DNA from: Verrucomicrobiia bacterium | Lineage (GTDB): Bacteria > Verrucomicrobiota > Verrucomicrobiae > Limisphaerales > UBA11358 | DNA: 13,622 nt | NCBI GenBank assembly: GCA_030042375.1 | Contig: JASHZU010000282.1 | Location: 1 to 13,622 of the forward strand | Direction of reading: 5' to 3' | Shown here: piece after piece, positions 1 through 7,914 of the stretch | How positions within the stretch are numbered: position 1 is the first letter of the stretch | How the letters are laid out: each line of letters begins with the position of its first letter | The notes under the pieces: model-generated | Databases searched by the model: none | Told to the model about the DNA's origin: nothing | The model's input: only the letters and a program-made list of their open reading frames with translations | Made by a program: the position numbers and the translations under genes

Positions 1-381
1 GCGGCTGGTTTCGGTGCCAATGGTCTTGGCGACGAGAATCATCTGGTCACCAGCCTGGAAGACGCGACCGGTGACGAGGACTTTAGCACCGGTAAGCTGG
101 CCGACTTTGGCGGCGCTGTCGGGCGAGACGGTCCCGGACATGCCGAGTTCGGCTTCACCGAGGATTTTTTGGAGGTCGGCGCGCTCGACGGTGACGAGGC
201 CGGGATCGGCGGAGAGATTGGCGCTGACGAGGGTGGCGACTTTGGGGCCGAGGTCATGCACGGCTTCATCGGGGGAATCAAAATCCAGGACGGCGACGGT
301 GAGGATTTGATCGGCGGCCATTACCTTGCTGATGGACAAAGCGAGCGCGGCCATTATCACGAATTTCAGTAATGTATTCAT
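1..381 (-). CDS. CsgG-like secreted protein, paralog 1 (3' end beyond window)
   Basis: The N-terminal 127 codons of a fourth CsgG-like paralog are present. The reading frame is open to the left edge, so the gene is cut by the window. A hydrophobic leader (about residues 1-22, ending VMAAD) suggests Sec export with signal peptidase I cleavage; there is no lipobox cysteine. The family pattern follows in the same order and almost the same positions as in the three neighbours: strand TVAVLDF (28-34), helix KVATLVSANL (47-56), VERADLQKIL (65-74), the AAKVGQLTGAKVLVTG block (90-105) and GTETSR at the break. It differs from the others by GEAELG where they have NEQAFG or QEQAFG, and by ETSR where they have ETGR. 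It is the last visible gene of the sigma-headed operon, 25 nt after paralog 2. The ATG at 379-381 has only an A-rich leader and no Shine-Dalgarno. The family resemblance is clear; the function is unknown. Confidence 0.85.
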   Translation of the reverse strand, partial: MNTLLKFVIMAALALSISKVMAADQILTVAVLDFDSPDEAVHDLGPKVATLVSANLSADPGLVTVERADLQKILGEAELGMSGTVSPDSAAKVGQLTGAKVLVTGRVFQAGDQMILVAKTIGTETSR

Positions 382-406
382 AATTTTTGTTTTTTGTGAA
401 ATTGAA

Positions 407-1354
407 TCATTGCGCCAGCAGCGGCAAAACTCTTTCGGCGAGGGCATCCACGGCGTTTACCTGGGCGGAACGGCCGGCGTTGGCCATGGACGCTTCCGTG
501 GCAGTGGCTTCCTGGTGATCGAAGTCAAGGATGTTGCCGGTGCGCCGTTCCTGGATTTTCAAATCAATGACTGTGTTGAATGAAAACAGGTCGCCACGGC
601 GAGGACCGGCGCTTCCCTGGTCGACGCCGGTGATTTCAATGTCCGGCTTGCGATCAGATTTGTCGTCCACCACGGTAAAGCCAGCCTTTAGCAAAATGGC
701 GCCGAATTCTCCCTCATCGAAGGAACAATGGCCTTTGTAGTTCGGCCAGAAAATGGTGACTGACACAGCGGGCCGGTTCTTGCCTTTAACGCTTTTGACA
801 ATGCGTTCGACACGTTCGTCATGGGATTCCTGCGCAGGCGCCAGGAGATTGGTGGCCTGGGTGCTGATGGTATGCGCGATTTTATCACTCAGGTCGGAAG
901 ACAACTGCTCCAAATTGTCAGGGCCTCCTTCCACCTGGGCAGCAAAGAGCCGGCCGGTTTCCGTCCCGATAATGTAGGCGATGATGACCAGGTGGCCGTC
1001 CTGGCCGGTTTTGATGACTTGCCCGGCGACAAGAATTTTAGCGCCGGTGATTTCACCGATTTTGGCCGCGGCAACCGAGCTGACCATCCCGGAAATGCCA
1101 AAGGCCTGTTCGTTCAAGGCCTTGCTCAATTCCTGACGCTCAACTAAAACCAGATTTGATTCCGTGGCCAAATCCGCCGTGACCAACGCGGTAACGCTCG
1201 GCCCGACGTCGTGGGGCGCGCCCATGTCGTTGGCGCTTTCGCCGGCGGCGGTGAAATCATAAACGGCCACGGTGGGAGGGGCCGGTGGCGCTGCGTAAAG
1301 GCTGTTTCCTGTGGCGGCCAACAAGGCCAGGACAAAGAGGGCTGATATTTTCAT
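407..1354 (-). CDS. CsgG-like secreted protein, paralog 2 (315 aa)
   Basis: The leader peptide (residues 1-21, ending SLYA) predicts export, and no lipobox cysteine is visible, unlike curli CsgG. Domain 1 (about 28-165) carries the CsgG pattern: PTVAVYDF, SVTALVTADL (53-62), VLVERQELSKALNEQAFG (69-86), AAKIGEITGAKILVAG (96-111) and IIGTETGRLF (128-137). A charged linker (ESHDERVERIVKSVKG, 176-191) leads to domain 2 (about 193-315). Domain 2 seems to repeat the same strand/helix order: PAVSVTIFW, FGAILLKAGFTVVD, PDIEITGVD, VIDLKIQERRTGNIL, and a closing helix ending ERVLPLLAQ. In known families this fold is found in CsgG, HfaB, LpoB and TolB-N, which act in the periplasm or at the outer membrane. 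The role here is not known. It is the most diverged of the three complete copies, with extra residues at about 37-50 (ESANDMGAPHD) and a lone cysteine at 210. Confidence 0.88.
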   Translation of the reverse strand: MKISALFVLALLAATGNSLYAAPPAPPTVAVYDFTAAGESANDMGAPHDVGPSVTALVTADLATESNLVLVERQELSKALNEQAFGISGMVSSVAAAKIGEITGAKILVAGQVIKTGQDGHLVIIAYIIGTETGRLFAAQVEGGPDNLEQLSSDLSDKIAHTISTQATNLLAPAQESHDERVERIVKSVKGKNRPAVSVTIFWPNYKGHCSFDEGEFGAILLKAGFTVVDDKSDRKPDIEITGVDQGSAGPRRGDLFSFNTVIDLKIQERRTGNILDFDHQEATATEASMANAGRSAQVNAVDALAERVLPLLAQ

Positions 1355-1378
1355 AATTAGAATGATTCCATGGGCTTG

Positions 1379-2317
1379 TCATTTCGCCAGCAACGGTAAA
1401 ATCTTAGCGGCGACCGTATCAGTCGCATTCACCTGCGCGGCGCGGTCGGCTCCGGATTTGGTGGTATCCGTTGCAGTACCTTCTCCATGCTCATAAGCCA
1501 AAATCTCCCCGGTAAGGCGTCTGCGGACACTCAAGTCAATCACGGCACGGTAAGTAAAAAATCCGCGCTGGGCGGTGCCCGGGCTCAGGTCCTCTATTCC
1601 CGTAATCTCGACGTCTGGTTTCATATCTGATCGGCCATCCACAACCTTAAAGCCGGCCTTTAAGAGAATATTGCCAAATTCAGCGTGAACCGTGGAGGGT
1701 CCCCAATTTCTATTCGGTGCAGTCGACCAGCGAATCAGCACCGACACCACCGGGCGATTTGTTCCCGTGACGCTTTGCACAATCCGGGCCACCCGTTCTT
1801 CGTGTGATTCTTCGGTGGGCGCGACCAGATTGGTCAATTGGTCGCTGATGGTTTGGGAAATTTTTCGGCTTAAATCGGAGGCAAGGTCCACCAGGTTATT
1901 ATTTCCGCCATCTACCTTTGCTACAAAAAGACGACCCGTTTCGGTCCCGATAATGTTGGCGATGATGACCAGATGGCCGCTGCTGTCCGTCTTAATAATT
2001 TCCCCCGACACCAGGATCTTCGCGCCGGTAAGTTGTCCGATTTTGGCCGCGGCCTCCGGATTGACAAGACCGGAAACTCCAAAGGCCTGTTCGTTTAAGG
2101 CCTGGTCCAGGTCTGCACGCTCCAATACCTCAAGGTTGGTTTGCCCGGCAAGGTTGGCGGTCACCAGCGCCGCCACCGGGAAGGAGTAGCCGCTTGCCGG
2201 TTTGTTAGCGCCGTTAAAATCATAAACGGCAACCGTGGGCAATGGTTCAGCTCCAGCCGCAACGGAGCCACCGAGTGCCAGGCAAAACAAGGCGATAAAA
2301 TTGAAGAATAATTTCAT
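1379..2317 (-). CDS. CsgG-like secreted protein, paralog 3 (312 aa)
   Basis: This has the same two-module plan as its neighbours. The signal peptide is about residues 1-22 (FCLALGGSVAAGA); a cysteine at 12 sits inside the hydrophobic core and is not a good lipobox. Domain 1 contains PTVAVYDF (27-34), NLEVLERADLDQALNEQAFG (61-80), AAKIGQLTGAKILVSG (90-105) and IIGTETGRLF (122-131). The linker EESHEERVARIVQSVTG (169-185) leads to domain 2 with VVSVLIRW, FGNILLKAGFKVVD (214-227), PDVEITGIEDLSPG (234-247), AVIDLSVRRRLTGEIL and the final helix KILPLLAK. It is closest to paralog 4: in residues 81-110 of each, 21 of 30 are identical by hand count. The gap to paralog 4 upstream is only 8 nt, so they must be co-transcribed. 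No Shine-Dalgarno precedes the ATG, so translational coupling is likely. Function unknown. Confidence 0.88.
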   Translation of the reverse strand: MKLFFNFIALFCLALGGSVAAGAEPLPTVAVYDFNGANKPASGYSFPVAALVTANLAGQTNLEVLERADLDQALNEQAFGVSGLVNPEAAAKIGQLTGAKILVSGEIIKTDSSGHLVIIANIIGTETGRLFVAKVDGGNNNLVDLASDLSRKISQTISDQLTNLVAPTEESHEERVARIVQSVTGTNRPVVSVLIRWSTAPNRNWGPSTVHAEFGNILLKAGFKVVDGRSDMKPDVEITGIEDLSPGTAQRGFFTYRAVIDLSVRRRLTGEILAYEHGEGTATDTTKSGADRAAQVNATDTVAAKILPLLAK

Positions 2318-2325
2318 TGGCTATA

Positions 2326-3252
2326 TCATTTCGCCAGCAGCGGTAAAACTTTCGCCGCCACCGCATCAACCGCATTTACCTCCGTAGCGCGGCTGGCTTC
2401 GGATTTGGCGGTGTCCGTCGCGGAAGCTTCTTCGTGCTCAAAAGCCAGAAGCTCCCCGGTTAGGCGTCTTCGGACAGTCAAATCAATCACAGCATGGTAC
2501 ATAAAGAACCCATCTTTGGCGGCGCCCGGGCTTAAGTCTTCCACTCCGATAATTTCCAGGTCCGGTTTCATATCTGATTGGCCATCCACAACCTTAAAGC
2601 CGGCCCTTAAGAGAAGGGCGCCAAATTCGGTCTCAGCAGTGGTCGAGCGGATTCTTGGGTTCGGCCTGTGAATCAGCACCGATACTGCGGGACGATTCGT
2701 TCCGGTGATGCTTTGCACCATCAGCTCCACCCGTTCTTCGTGTGATTCTTCGGCGGGCGCGACCAGGTTGGTCAATTGGTCGTTGATGGTCTGGGAAATT
2801 TTTTGGTTTAAATCGGACGTAAGATTCATGAGGTTATCCTCTCCGCCCTGGACCTGTGCCGCAAAAAGCCGTCCGGTTTCGGTCCCGATAATATCGGCAA
2901 TAATCACCAGATGCCCCCGTTCGGTTAGGATGATCTGTCCGGTAACTAAAATTTTCGCGCCGGTCATCTGGCCGATTTTCGCGGCGGTGTCCGCGCTAAC
3001 GAGGCCGGAAGCGCCGAAGGCCTGTTCCTGCAAGGCCTTGTCCAACTGGCCGCGCTCAATCATCACCAGATTTGTATCTGTCGCGAGGTCGGAGGTGACT
3101 AAAGTGGCGATTTCGTTGCCGTAACCGGCACGCCTTGGCGCACTGCTGCGAAAATCATAAACGGCGACCGTGGGCAGCGCCGTCGGCACAGCGCGCGCCA
3201 TTGGCACTGAAACTGATAAAAATATCAGGGCAAAGAGAAAGCAGTGTTTCAT
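2326..3252 (-). CDS. CsgG-like secreted protein, paralog 4 (308 aa)
   Basis: The start is set at the ATG of 3250-3252 because the protein then opens with a signal peptide (MKHCFLFALIFLSVSVPMARA). A start 24 codons further up would overlap the end of the preceding gene and bury that leader. Domain 1 shows PTVAVYDF (27-34), NLVMIERGQLDKALQEQAFG (61-80), AAKIGQMTGAKILVTG (90-105) and IIGTETGRLF (121-130). The linker is EESHEERVELMVQSITG (168-184). Domain 2 shows AVSVLIHRP, FGALLLRAGFKVVD (210-223), PDLEIIGVEDLSPG (230-243), VIDLTVRRRLTGELL and a C-terminal VLPLLAK. It is the first of the four tandem copies in transcription order, 13 nt after the 290-residue gene. The clear DNA-level similarity to paralog 3 points to a fairly recent tandem duplication. 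The biochemical role is not known. Confidence 0.87.
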   Translation of the reverse strand: MKHCFLFALIFLSVSVPMARAVPTALPTVAVYDFRSSAPRRAGYGNEIATLVTSDLATDTNLVMIERGQLDKALQEQAFGASGLVSADTAAKIGQMTGAKILVTGQIILTERGHLVIIADIIGTETGRLFAAQVQGGEDNLMNLTSDLNQKISQTINDQLTNLVAPAEESHEERVELMVQSITGTNRPAVSVLIHRPNPRIRSTTAETEFGALLLRAGFKVVDGQSDMKPDLEIIGVEDLSPGAAKDGFFMYHAVIDLTVRRRLTGELLAFEHEEASATDTAKSEASRATEVNAVDAVAAKVLPLLAK

Positions 3253-3265
3253 TGTTTTTCTGAGT

Positions 3266-4138
3266 TTAATGGTCGAAATCCAATGATAAGCCGGGCAAAA
3301 CGGCCGGTTGCGGATTGAGCGCAAGGTTGCAGAAATAAATCAAGGCAATTTGCGAGCGCGGATTTTCCGGAAGGTCAGGGACCATATCGGGCTGGACGAC
3401 GACGACGGCGGTCCGGCTTTTTTGCACGGAATAGAACGACGGCGGGATTTTTTCCCGTTCCCAGTCCAGTGCAGAGGTGAGGGACACGGGCCGTGGCGGC
3501 TGGATCCAAACGACGGCGACATTCTTTTTAGCAATGTCCCTGATGCGATATGCCAGCCCCTCGGGCACTTGCGCCTTTGATTCAAATGGACCAATGACAG
3601 CCAGGCGGCCGGAAAAGTCTTCCAGGTTCATTTGTCCCAAATCTGTGAAGGAAATGCCCTGCGCCCGCAGGAGCGGCTTGAGCTCGTTGCCGGGGTCGAG
3701 CACGCCGAAATTGGTCTGGCAAAGGAACGGTTGCAGGAATTGAAACAGGTTGGTGGGATAGACCAGGACGCTGGTGACGCCGAGGACGTGGTTGGCGTCG
3801 TCGAGCCATCGGATGAGAAAGCGGGTCTCGGCACGGACGGAGGGAAAATTGAGCTGGGCGGATTCGAGGACGGTTTGCGCGGGCAGCACGTCAAGTTGTT
3901 TCCAGGACACCGCGCCAAGCGGGACGGCGGTGGAGGAAGTGGTTTGAAAGAGTTGCGCGCGGACAGGGCGGTCAAAGTTGGTTTCGCCGGCGTTGTAAAG
4001 GAGCAGGGAAATTTTTTGGGATCCAGCACCGAAGACGGAGGGGGGCGTTTTAGCCGGAAGGAATTGCAACGGCTCACCGGCGGCTGCCAGGCAGCCGTCT
4101 ACCAGTCCCAATAGCAGAATGGCGATGAGCAGTTTCAT
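3266..4138 (-). CDS. Secreted protein with GATase/ThuA-like C-terminal half (290 aa)
   Basis: Unrecognised protein. The start is set at the ATG of 4136-4138, giving a hydrophobic leader (MKLLIAILLLGLVDGCLAAAG). A longer reading would overlap the upstream gene in a basic, non-leader frame. Cleavage could be by signal peptidase I (CLAAAG), or C16 could be lipidated, although VDGC is a poor lipobox. Residues about 23-128 look beta-rich and Ig-like (KISLLLYNAG, RAQLFQTT, ETRFLIRWLD), as in extracellular adaptor domains. Residues about 140-290 look like a class I glutamine amidotransferase/ThuA-type Rossmann domain: LKPLLRAQGISFTDL (153-167), FSGRLAVIGPF (175-185), IAKKNVAVVWIQPP (202-215) and TAVVVVQPD (243-251). 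No nucleophile-elbow cysteine is visible, so it may be non-catalytic. It lies between the mosaic protein and the CsgG paralogs and presumably works with them. The domain readings are inference. Confidence 0.75.
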   Translation of the reverse strand: MKLLIAILLLGLVDGCLAAAGEPLQFLPAKTPPSVFGAGSQKISLLLYNAGETNFDRPVRAQLFQTTSSTAVPLGAVSWKQLDVLPAQTVLESAQLNFPSVRAETRFLIRWLDDANHVLGVTSVLVYPTNLFQFLQPFLCQTNFGVLDPGNELKPLLRAQGISFTDLGQMNLEDFSGRLAVIGPFESKAQVPEGLAYRIRDIAKKNVAVVWIQPPRPVSLTSALDWEREKIPPSFYSVQKSRTAVVVVQPDMVPDLPENPRSQIALIYFCNLALNPQPAVLPGLSLDFDH

Positions 4139-4190
4139 TTGCAAGATGTGACAATCGATCCCGGGGTTTTCTTTGGCCAATGTTGTTTTT

Positions 4191-7100
4191 TTAACGGTTT
4201 TCTTTCGCCGCCATGTCTTGGGCGATTTGGGCCAACAAAACCTGCTTTTGCGCTTCGATGGCTGATTCAAGCTTAATCATGGAGACAGTCCACACTCCCG
4301 GCGTATTTCGCTGGCTTAGGAAAAGAGTATTGCCCGAAAAATGCATCGTCGTATTCAGGGCGGAGGAATTAAACATGAGCCACGGCTGGCTTTTCTGGCC
4401 AAGGGTTTTTAATGGTGGCAAGCCGTGCGTAATATCAAATTTCAAGGGTACGACGGCAGGCTCTTTTAAATCGCGGCTCAGGCAGACGAGCTTGGCGTGG
4501 TACCCGTCTTTTTCCGTCACTGTCCACGTGCCGTTGGTCATGGCCACGTCGGCATGGTCAACGAAAAAATAAAGATTGGATTTGGAAAATGTCGCCGAAG
4601 CGCTGGTGAGATAGTCCTGCGGAAGAGGCTTCCAAAGAGGATTTCGGTTCGGCGTTTTTTTGGTGTGGGCCGGTGAATAGAAAATACCACGATGTGGCAT
4701 GGGCCTGTCCAATAAACACAATTCGGGCAATGGTTCTTTTTTGTCCCAGGCCCACAATTCAGGCGGGGCATCCGAGTCAAACGGGATATTACGGAAAAGG
4801 ATCGCATCATCAAAAATTTCCGGCGGCTGGGAAATGTCCATGGTTAAAATCACATGCCAGTCATTTCCATCCCAGCGGTAAATATTTTTTCCGACGCTTG
4901 CGCAGAGGGATTGGTCCGGCCCGGCGAACAACTGCGGAGATTGCAGGGCCTCCAGGGAATCCAGGATCGTCACCGCCGGCCGCCGGCGGGTAGCGGCCAG
5001 GATACGGGCGCTCCCGTCATCCATCAGCTCAAAAATCGTGTCGCTGTTTGCCCCGTAGAGATGGCCGGCCACTGAAAATAAATCACACTGGCCCGCTTCG
5101 GGAATCTCCACGTTTTGCCACTTGCCCGTTTGAAAATCGAATTTTTGCAACGCCCCATCAATGGATGAAAACAAATCGCCCCGGAATAAAATAATCAGGT
5201 TGTTGTAATTCTGGAAACTATACGTCAGGGCGCTGGAATTGACGGTTCTTGGGCATTTGACCATCTCCCACGTTTCATTGGCGGGATTAAAAATGGCGAT
5301 TGCGTGCATTGAAGCGTTCTCCGTGGATTGCCAGTTGCCCCGCGCGTCAAAGGTGTAAATTTCGGTATTGTAGGCGACGCCAAATAATAGTTTTTCTTCG
5401 CTCCAGCGCTGCGCGAAAATTTGGCTGCCGGAAATATCATTCGATTGAATTTCGCCGGGCGGGATTTTTGAAAAGTGCACGATAGACAGAATGTTCGAGG
5501 GAACCTGCGTCGGCGGCGAAATATTTGCCATGGCCGGTGGCGGAGGGGCGGCCGGTGGTGAAGCGTGAACATTTCGGGCGGTCGCGATGTTTATGGGCGG
5601 CGCGGGTGGATTGAGAATTTGACGGAGCGGTTTTTCCAAAATCATCCCGATCCATCGGGCATCGGATTGGGCGAAAAATAATTTTTGCCCTGACGCCGTT
5701 GCGACCAGGTTTGATTCATAGGCGACAACCAAAGGCAGGATCTCAGCCGCCTGCGCCCTGCTGTAATTCTTCGATGAAAAGATTTCCATGAACGTCGAAA
5801 AATCGTAAGGCGTAAAGTTCGCCAGATATTGCTTTTGTTTTTCAAACACGGTCACCGTTTTGAGCGCGGGAATGGTTTTTTGCCAATACTCATTGTCCAT
5901 GGCGTCGAATTGCGGGCGGTATTTCGAATAAAACAGCCGCTGCAAAGATTCTTTGGTGTCAGTCAAATACCCGCTGGCCATCATAGTCTGCACCAAGGCA
6001 TCCGCGCCCCAGTTCAAATACATCACTTCGACATTGTTCCCAACGAACGCGTCCCGGTTTTCCAAAATGCCATCGAAAAAATTTGTCAGGGCCGTGGCCG
6101 TTTCCGTGTCATTGCTGGCGTCAATCACCGCGATAGCCCGGGCTTCCATATTTAAAAAAATATTGGTTGAACCTTCCAATTCCCGCTCGAAGCCCGCCCA
6201 GATCATTGGAACGCGTTGCCGGTCTTCTTCGTTCCAGGCCGCCAGGCGTGGTTGTATCGGTTTTCGATTCCAGAAATCAGTGTGAATGTAACAAAAAACC
6301 GGGCTGCTCATTAAGTCGCGATAAAGCGAAAGGCTGTCCTCCGGCCGCTCCTGCCAAAAACAGCCCCAATTGACTTCACAGCGAAAAATATTCGGATTTT
6401 CTTCAATCGTGTGGCTCAATTCATCACTCGTCACAATGCGGTCGCCGACGTAATAACTGTCATGGATTTGGGGTGATTGCGAAATGAACGCGGCAACCGA
6501 GCGCGTCAAAGAGCGCAAATCCTCCAGTTTATCAGCCACGGGTGGCTGCGATTGCGGATTGAAACAATAGTGTTGCAATACCTGTGACACCGCGGTCAGG
6601 GTTTCAATACCCAACTCATACCAATCAGAATCATGCCAGTCATCCCATCCGGCCCCGCGCGTTAAAATCTTCGGCTCGCCGTCCGGTGATGTGCGGCTGA
6701 ACTCATAGTAGGCCTCGAGGGCATACAAGGCACGGTCGATATTTTCCGGATTGGGAGCATCATTGATATGAGTATAATGAGGGTCTTCCTTTCCAAGCGT
6801 ATAATCTGCCATGCTGCGGAAATGGCCTTCACCGGCCCCTTCGACAACTGGAATTTCGCTCACGTAGGCCTTTACCCGGACTGATGCGCAATCCAAATCG
6901 TGTTTTCCCAGCGCCCACGCTGACTCCGATGCCGCCTGCGCTTCTTCAGCCACACCCCATCTAAGCGCCCAATTGGCCTCATCAAAATATTGGGACGCCT
7001 CGCTGGCCGCATCCCATTGTTTGATGTTGGGATTGACCTTTAATAGCGCTGCCACTTTGATTGCCAATGAGTTCACGACGTCCGCCAGGTTTGTCCGGCT

Positions 7101-7907
7101 GCCACTCACTTCAAAGAGCAAAGGCGCTCCCCCATGGGGCGGCCTGAGCCTTGCATTGATAGTGATGGTGTCTTTCGAATAGCCGTTTTGGTCGATTGTT
7201 CCATCCAAAAAATAGCTGCCATCCCAGAAGGGTGTTACATCCGATTTTAAACTTTTTTCCTCGCTCAACAGTTGCATTTTCTGGCGTTCCAGAACGAAAA
7301 ATTGAGGTTCCTGGCTCAGGCGCTGGATGGTCAGCAATTTCAATTCGCGTTCGGTTTCCTGCGCATCGGCGGATTGGATGGAAGAGCTCAGGTTAACGAC
7401 GGAAAGGGGAATGGCATCTTTGGCAAGCACTGTTAGCTTCGGCAAAAATGAGTTAAGATGAGCTGCGGTTGATTGTGCCCATTGGGCCATATCTTTGGGT
7501 GGCCACGAAATAGTTCCTTCGGTCAGGATGACCCCAGGTTTGACGGCGATGAGACGCATGGTCAAATTTCCGGGCGGTGATGCTGAGGAGGGTAAAGTAA
7601 AGCCAGGCATTTGTGGGGATGCCGCTACATTTATTAACAGCAAGCCGTCCGTGCCGAGGATTCGGCCGAGTTGGATATCATTGCGGTTGGCGGCCGCAGT
7701 TTGTTGTTCATGATAGACCTTATCAATTTGGTCGCGTTCCAGGAGCTGGATTTGAGGATTACCGGTGAGCTGTGCGGTTAAAAGGTCCACAGCGGGGGCG
7801 GCTTGATCGGACAGGGCGACAAGGGCAAGGCGGGCGGGCGGGTTAGTTTGGGCGAACAATGACGCGGCCAGCAGGAGAAGGAGCAGGGCGCTCCAAATTT
7901 TTTTCAT
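4191..7907 (-). CDS. Giant secreted mosaic protein: CsgG/TolB-N-like modules, helical middle, propeller-like C-terminus (1238 aa)
   Basis: The signal peptide is residues 1-20 (ending SLFAQ). Residues about 25-160 form a CsgG-like module: ARLALVALSD, VDLLTAQLTG, IQLLERDQIDKVYHEQ (53-68) and LGRILGTDGLLLINV (80-94). Residues about 166-292 repeat it: IPLSVVNLSS, LKLLTIQRLSQEPQFFVLERQKMQLL (189-214), YFLDGTID and TNLADVVNSLAIKVAALL. Residues about 300-760 are mostly helical with many W, Y and E residues and may hold TPR-like hairpins (FDEANWALRWGVAEEAQAASESAWAL). A Pro/Ala linker (about 765-805) leads to a beta-rich part (about 825-1215). Its recurring blades (EIYTFDARGNW, AIAIFNPANETWEMV, ALQKFDFQTGKWQNV, KNIYRWDGNDWHVI, PELWAWDKKEP) suggest a kelch- or YncE-like propeller. 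The C-terminus is a short helix. The gene lies 7 nt after the anti-sigma gene, and a 52-nt gap separates it from the next. The CsgG-like start links it to the small paralogs; the function is unknown. Confidence 0.85.
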   Translation of the reverse strand: MKKIWSALLLLLLAASLFAQTNPPARLALVALSDQAAPAVDLLTAQLTGNPQIQLLERDQIDKVYHEQQTAAANRNDIQLGRILGTDGLLLINVAASPQMPGFTLPSSASPPGNLTMRLIAVKPGVILTEGTISWPPKDMAQWAQSTAAHLNSFLPKLTVLAKDAIPLSVVNLSSSIQSADAQETERELKLLTIQRLSQEPQFFVLERQKMQLLSEEKSLKSDVTPFWDGSYFLDGTIDQNGYSKDTITINARLRPPHGGAPLLFEVSGSRTNLADVVNSLAIKVAALLKVNPNIKQWDAASEASQYFDEANWALRWGVAEEAQAASESAWALGKHDLDCASVRVKAYVSEIPVVEGAGEGHFRSMADYTLGKEDPHYTHINDAPNPENIDRALYALEAYYEFSRTSPDGEPKILTRGAGWDDWHDSDWYELGIETLTAVSQVLQHYCFNPQSQPPVADKLEDLRSLTRSVAAFISQSPQIHDSYYVGDRIVTSDELSHTIEENPNIFRCEVNWGCFWQERPEDSLSLYRDLMSSPVFCYIHTDFWNRKPIQPRLAAWNEEDRQRVPMIWAGFERELEGSTNIFLNMEARAIAVIDASNDTETATALTNFFDGILENRDAFVGNNVEVMYLNWGADALVQTMMASGYLTDTKESLQRLFYSKYRPQFDAMDNEYWQKTIPALKTVTVFEKQKQYLANFTPYDFSTFMEIFSSKNYSRAQAAEILPLVVAYESNLVATASGQKLFFAQSDARWIGMILEKPLRQILNPPAPPINIATARNVHASPPAAPPPPAMANISPPTQVPSNILSIVHFSKIPPGEIQSNDISGSQIFAQRWSEEKLLFGVAYNTEIYTFDARGNWQSTENASMHAIAIFNPANETWEMVKCPRTVNSSALTYSFQNYNNLIILFRGDLFSSIDGALQKFDFQTGKWQNVEIPEAGQCDLFSVAGHLYGANSDTIFELMDDGSARILAATRRRPAVTILDSLEALQSPQLFAGPDQSLCASVGKNIYRWDGNDWHVILTMDISQPPEIFDDAILFRNIPFDSDAPPELWAWDKKEPLPELCLLDRPMPHRGIFYSPAHTKKTPNRNPLWKPLPQDYLTSASATFSKSNLYFFVDHADVAMTNGTWTVTEKDGYHAKLVCLSRDLKEPAVVPLKFDITHGLPPLKTLGQKSQPWLMFNSSALNTTMHFSGNTLFLSQRNTPGVWTVSMIKLESAIEAQKQVLLAQIAQDMAAKENR

Positions 7908-7914
7908 AACGGAA

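Noticed and set aside
1..3252. Curli (csg) operon
   Set aside because: No CsgA/B repeats, CsgE or CsgF are present, and the CsgG-like proteins lack a lipobox and have a second module. Only the fold is shared.
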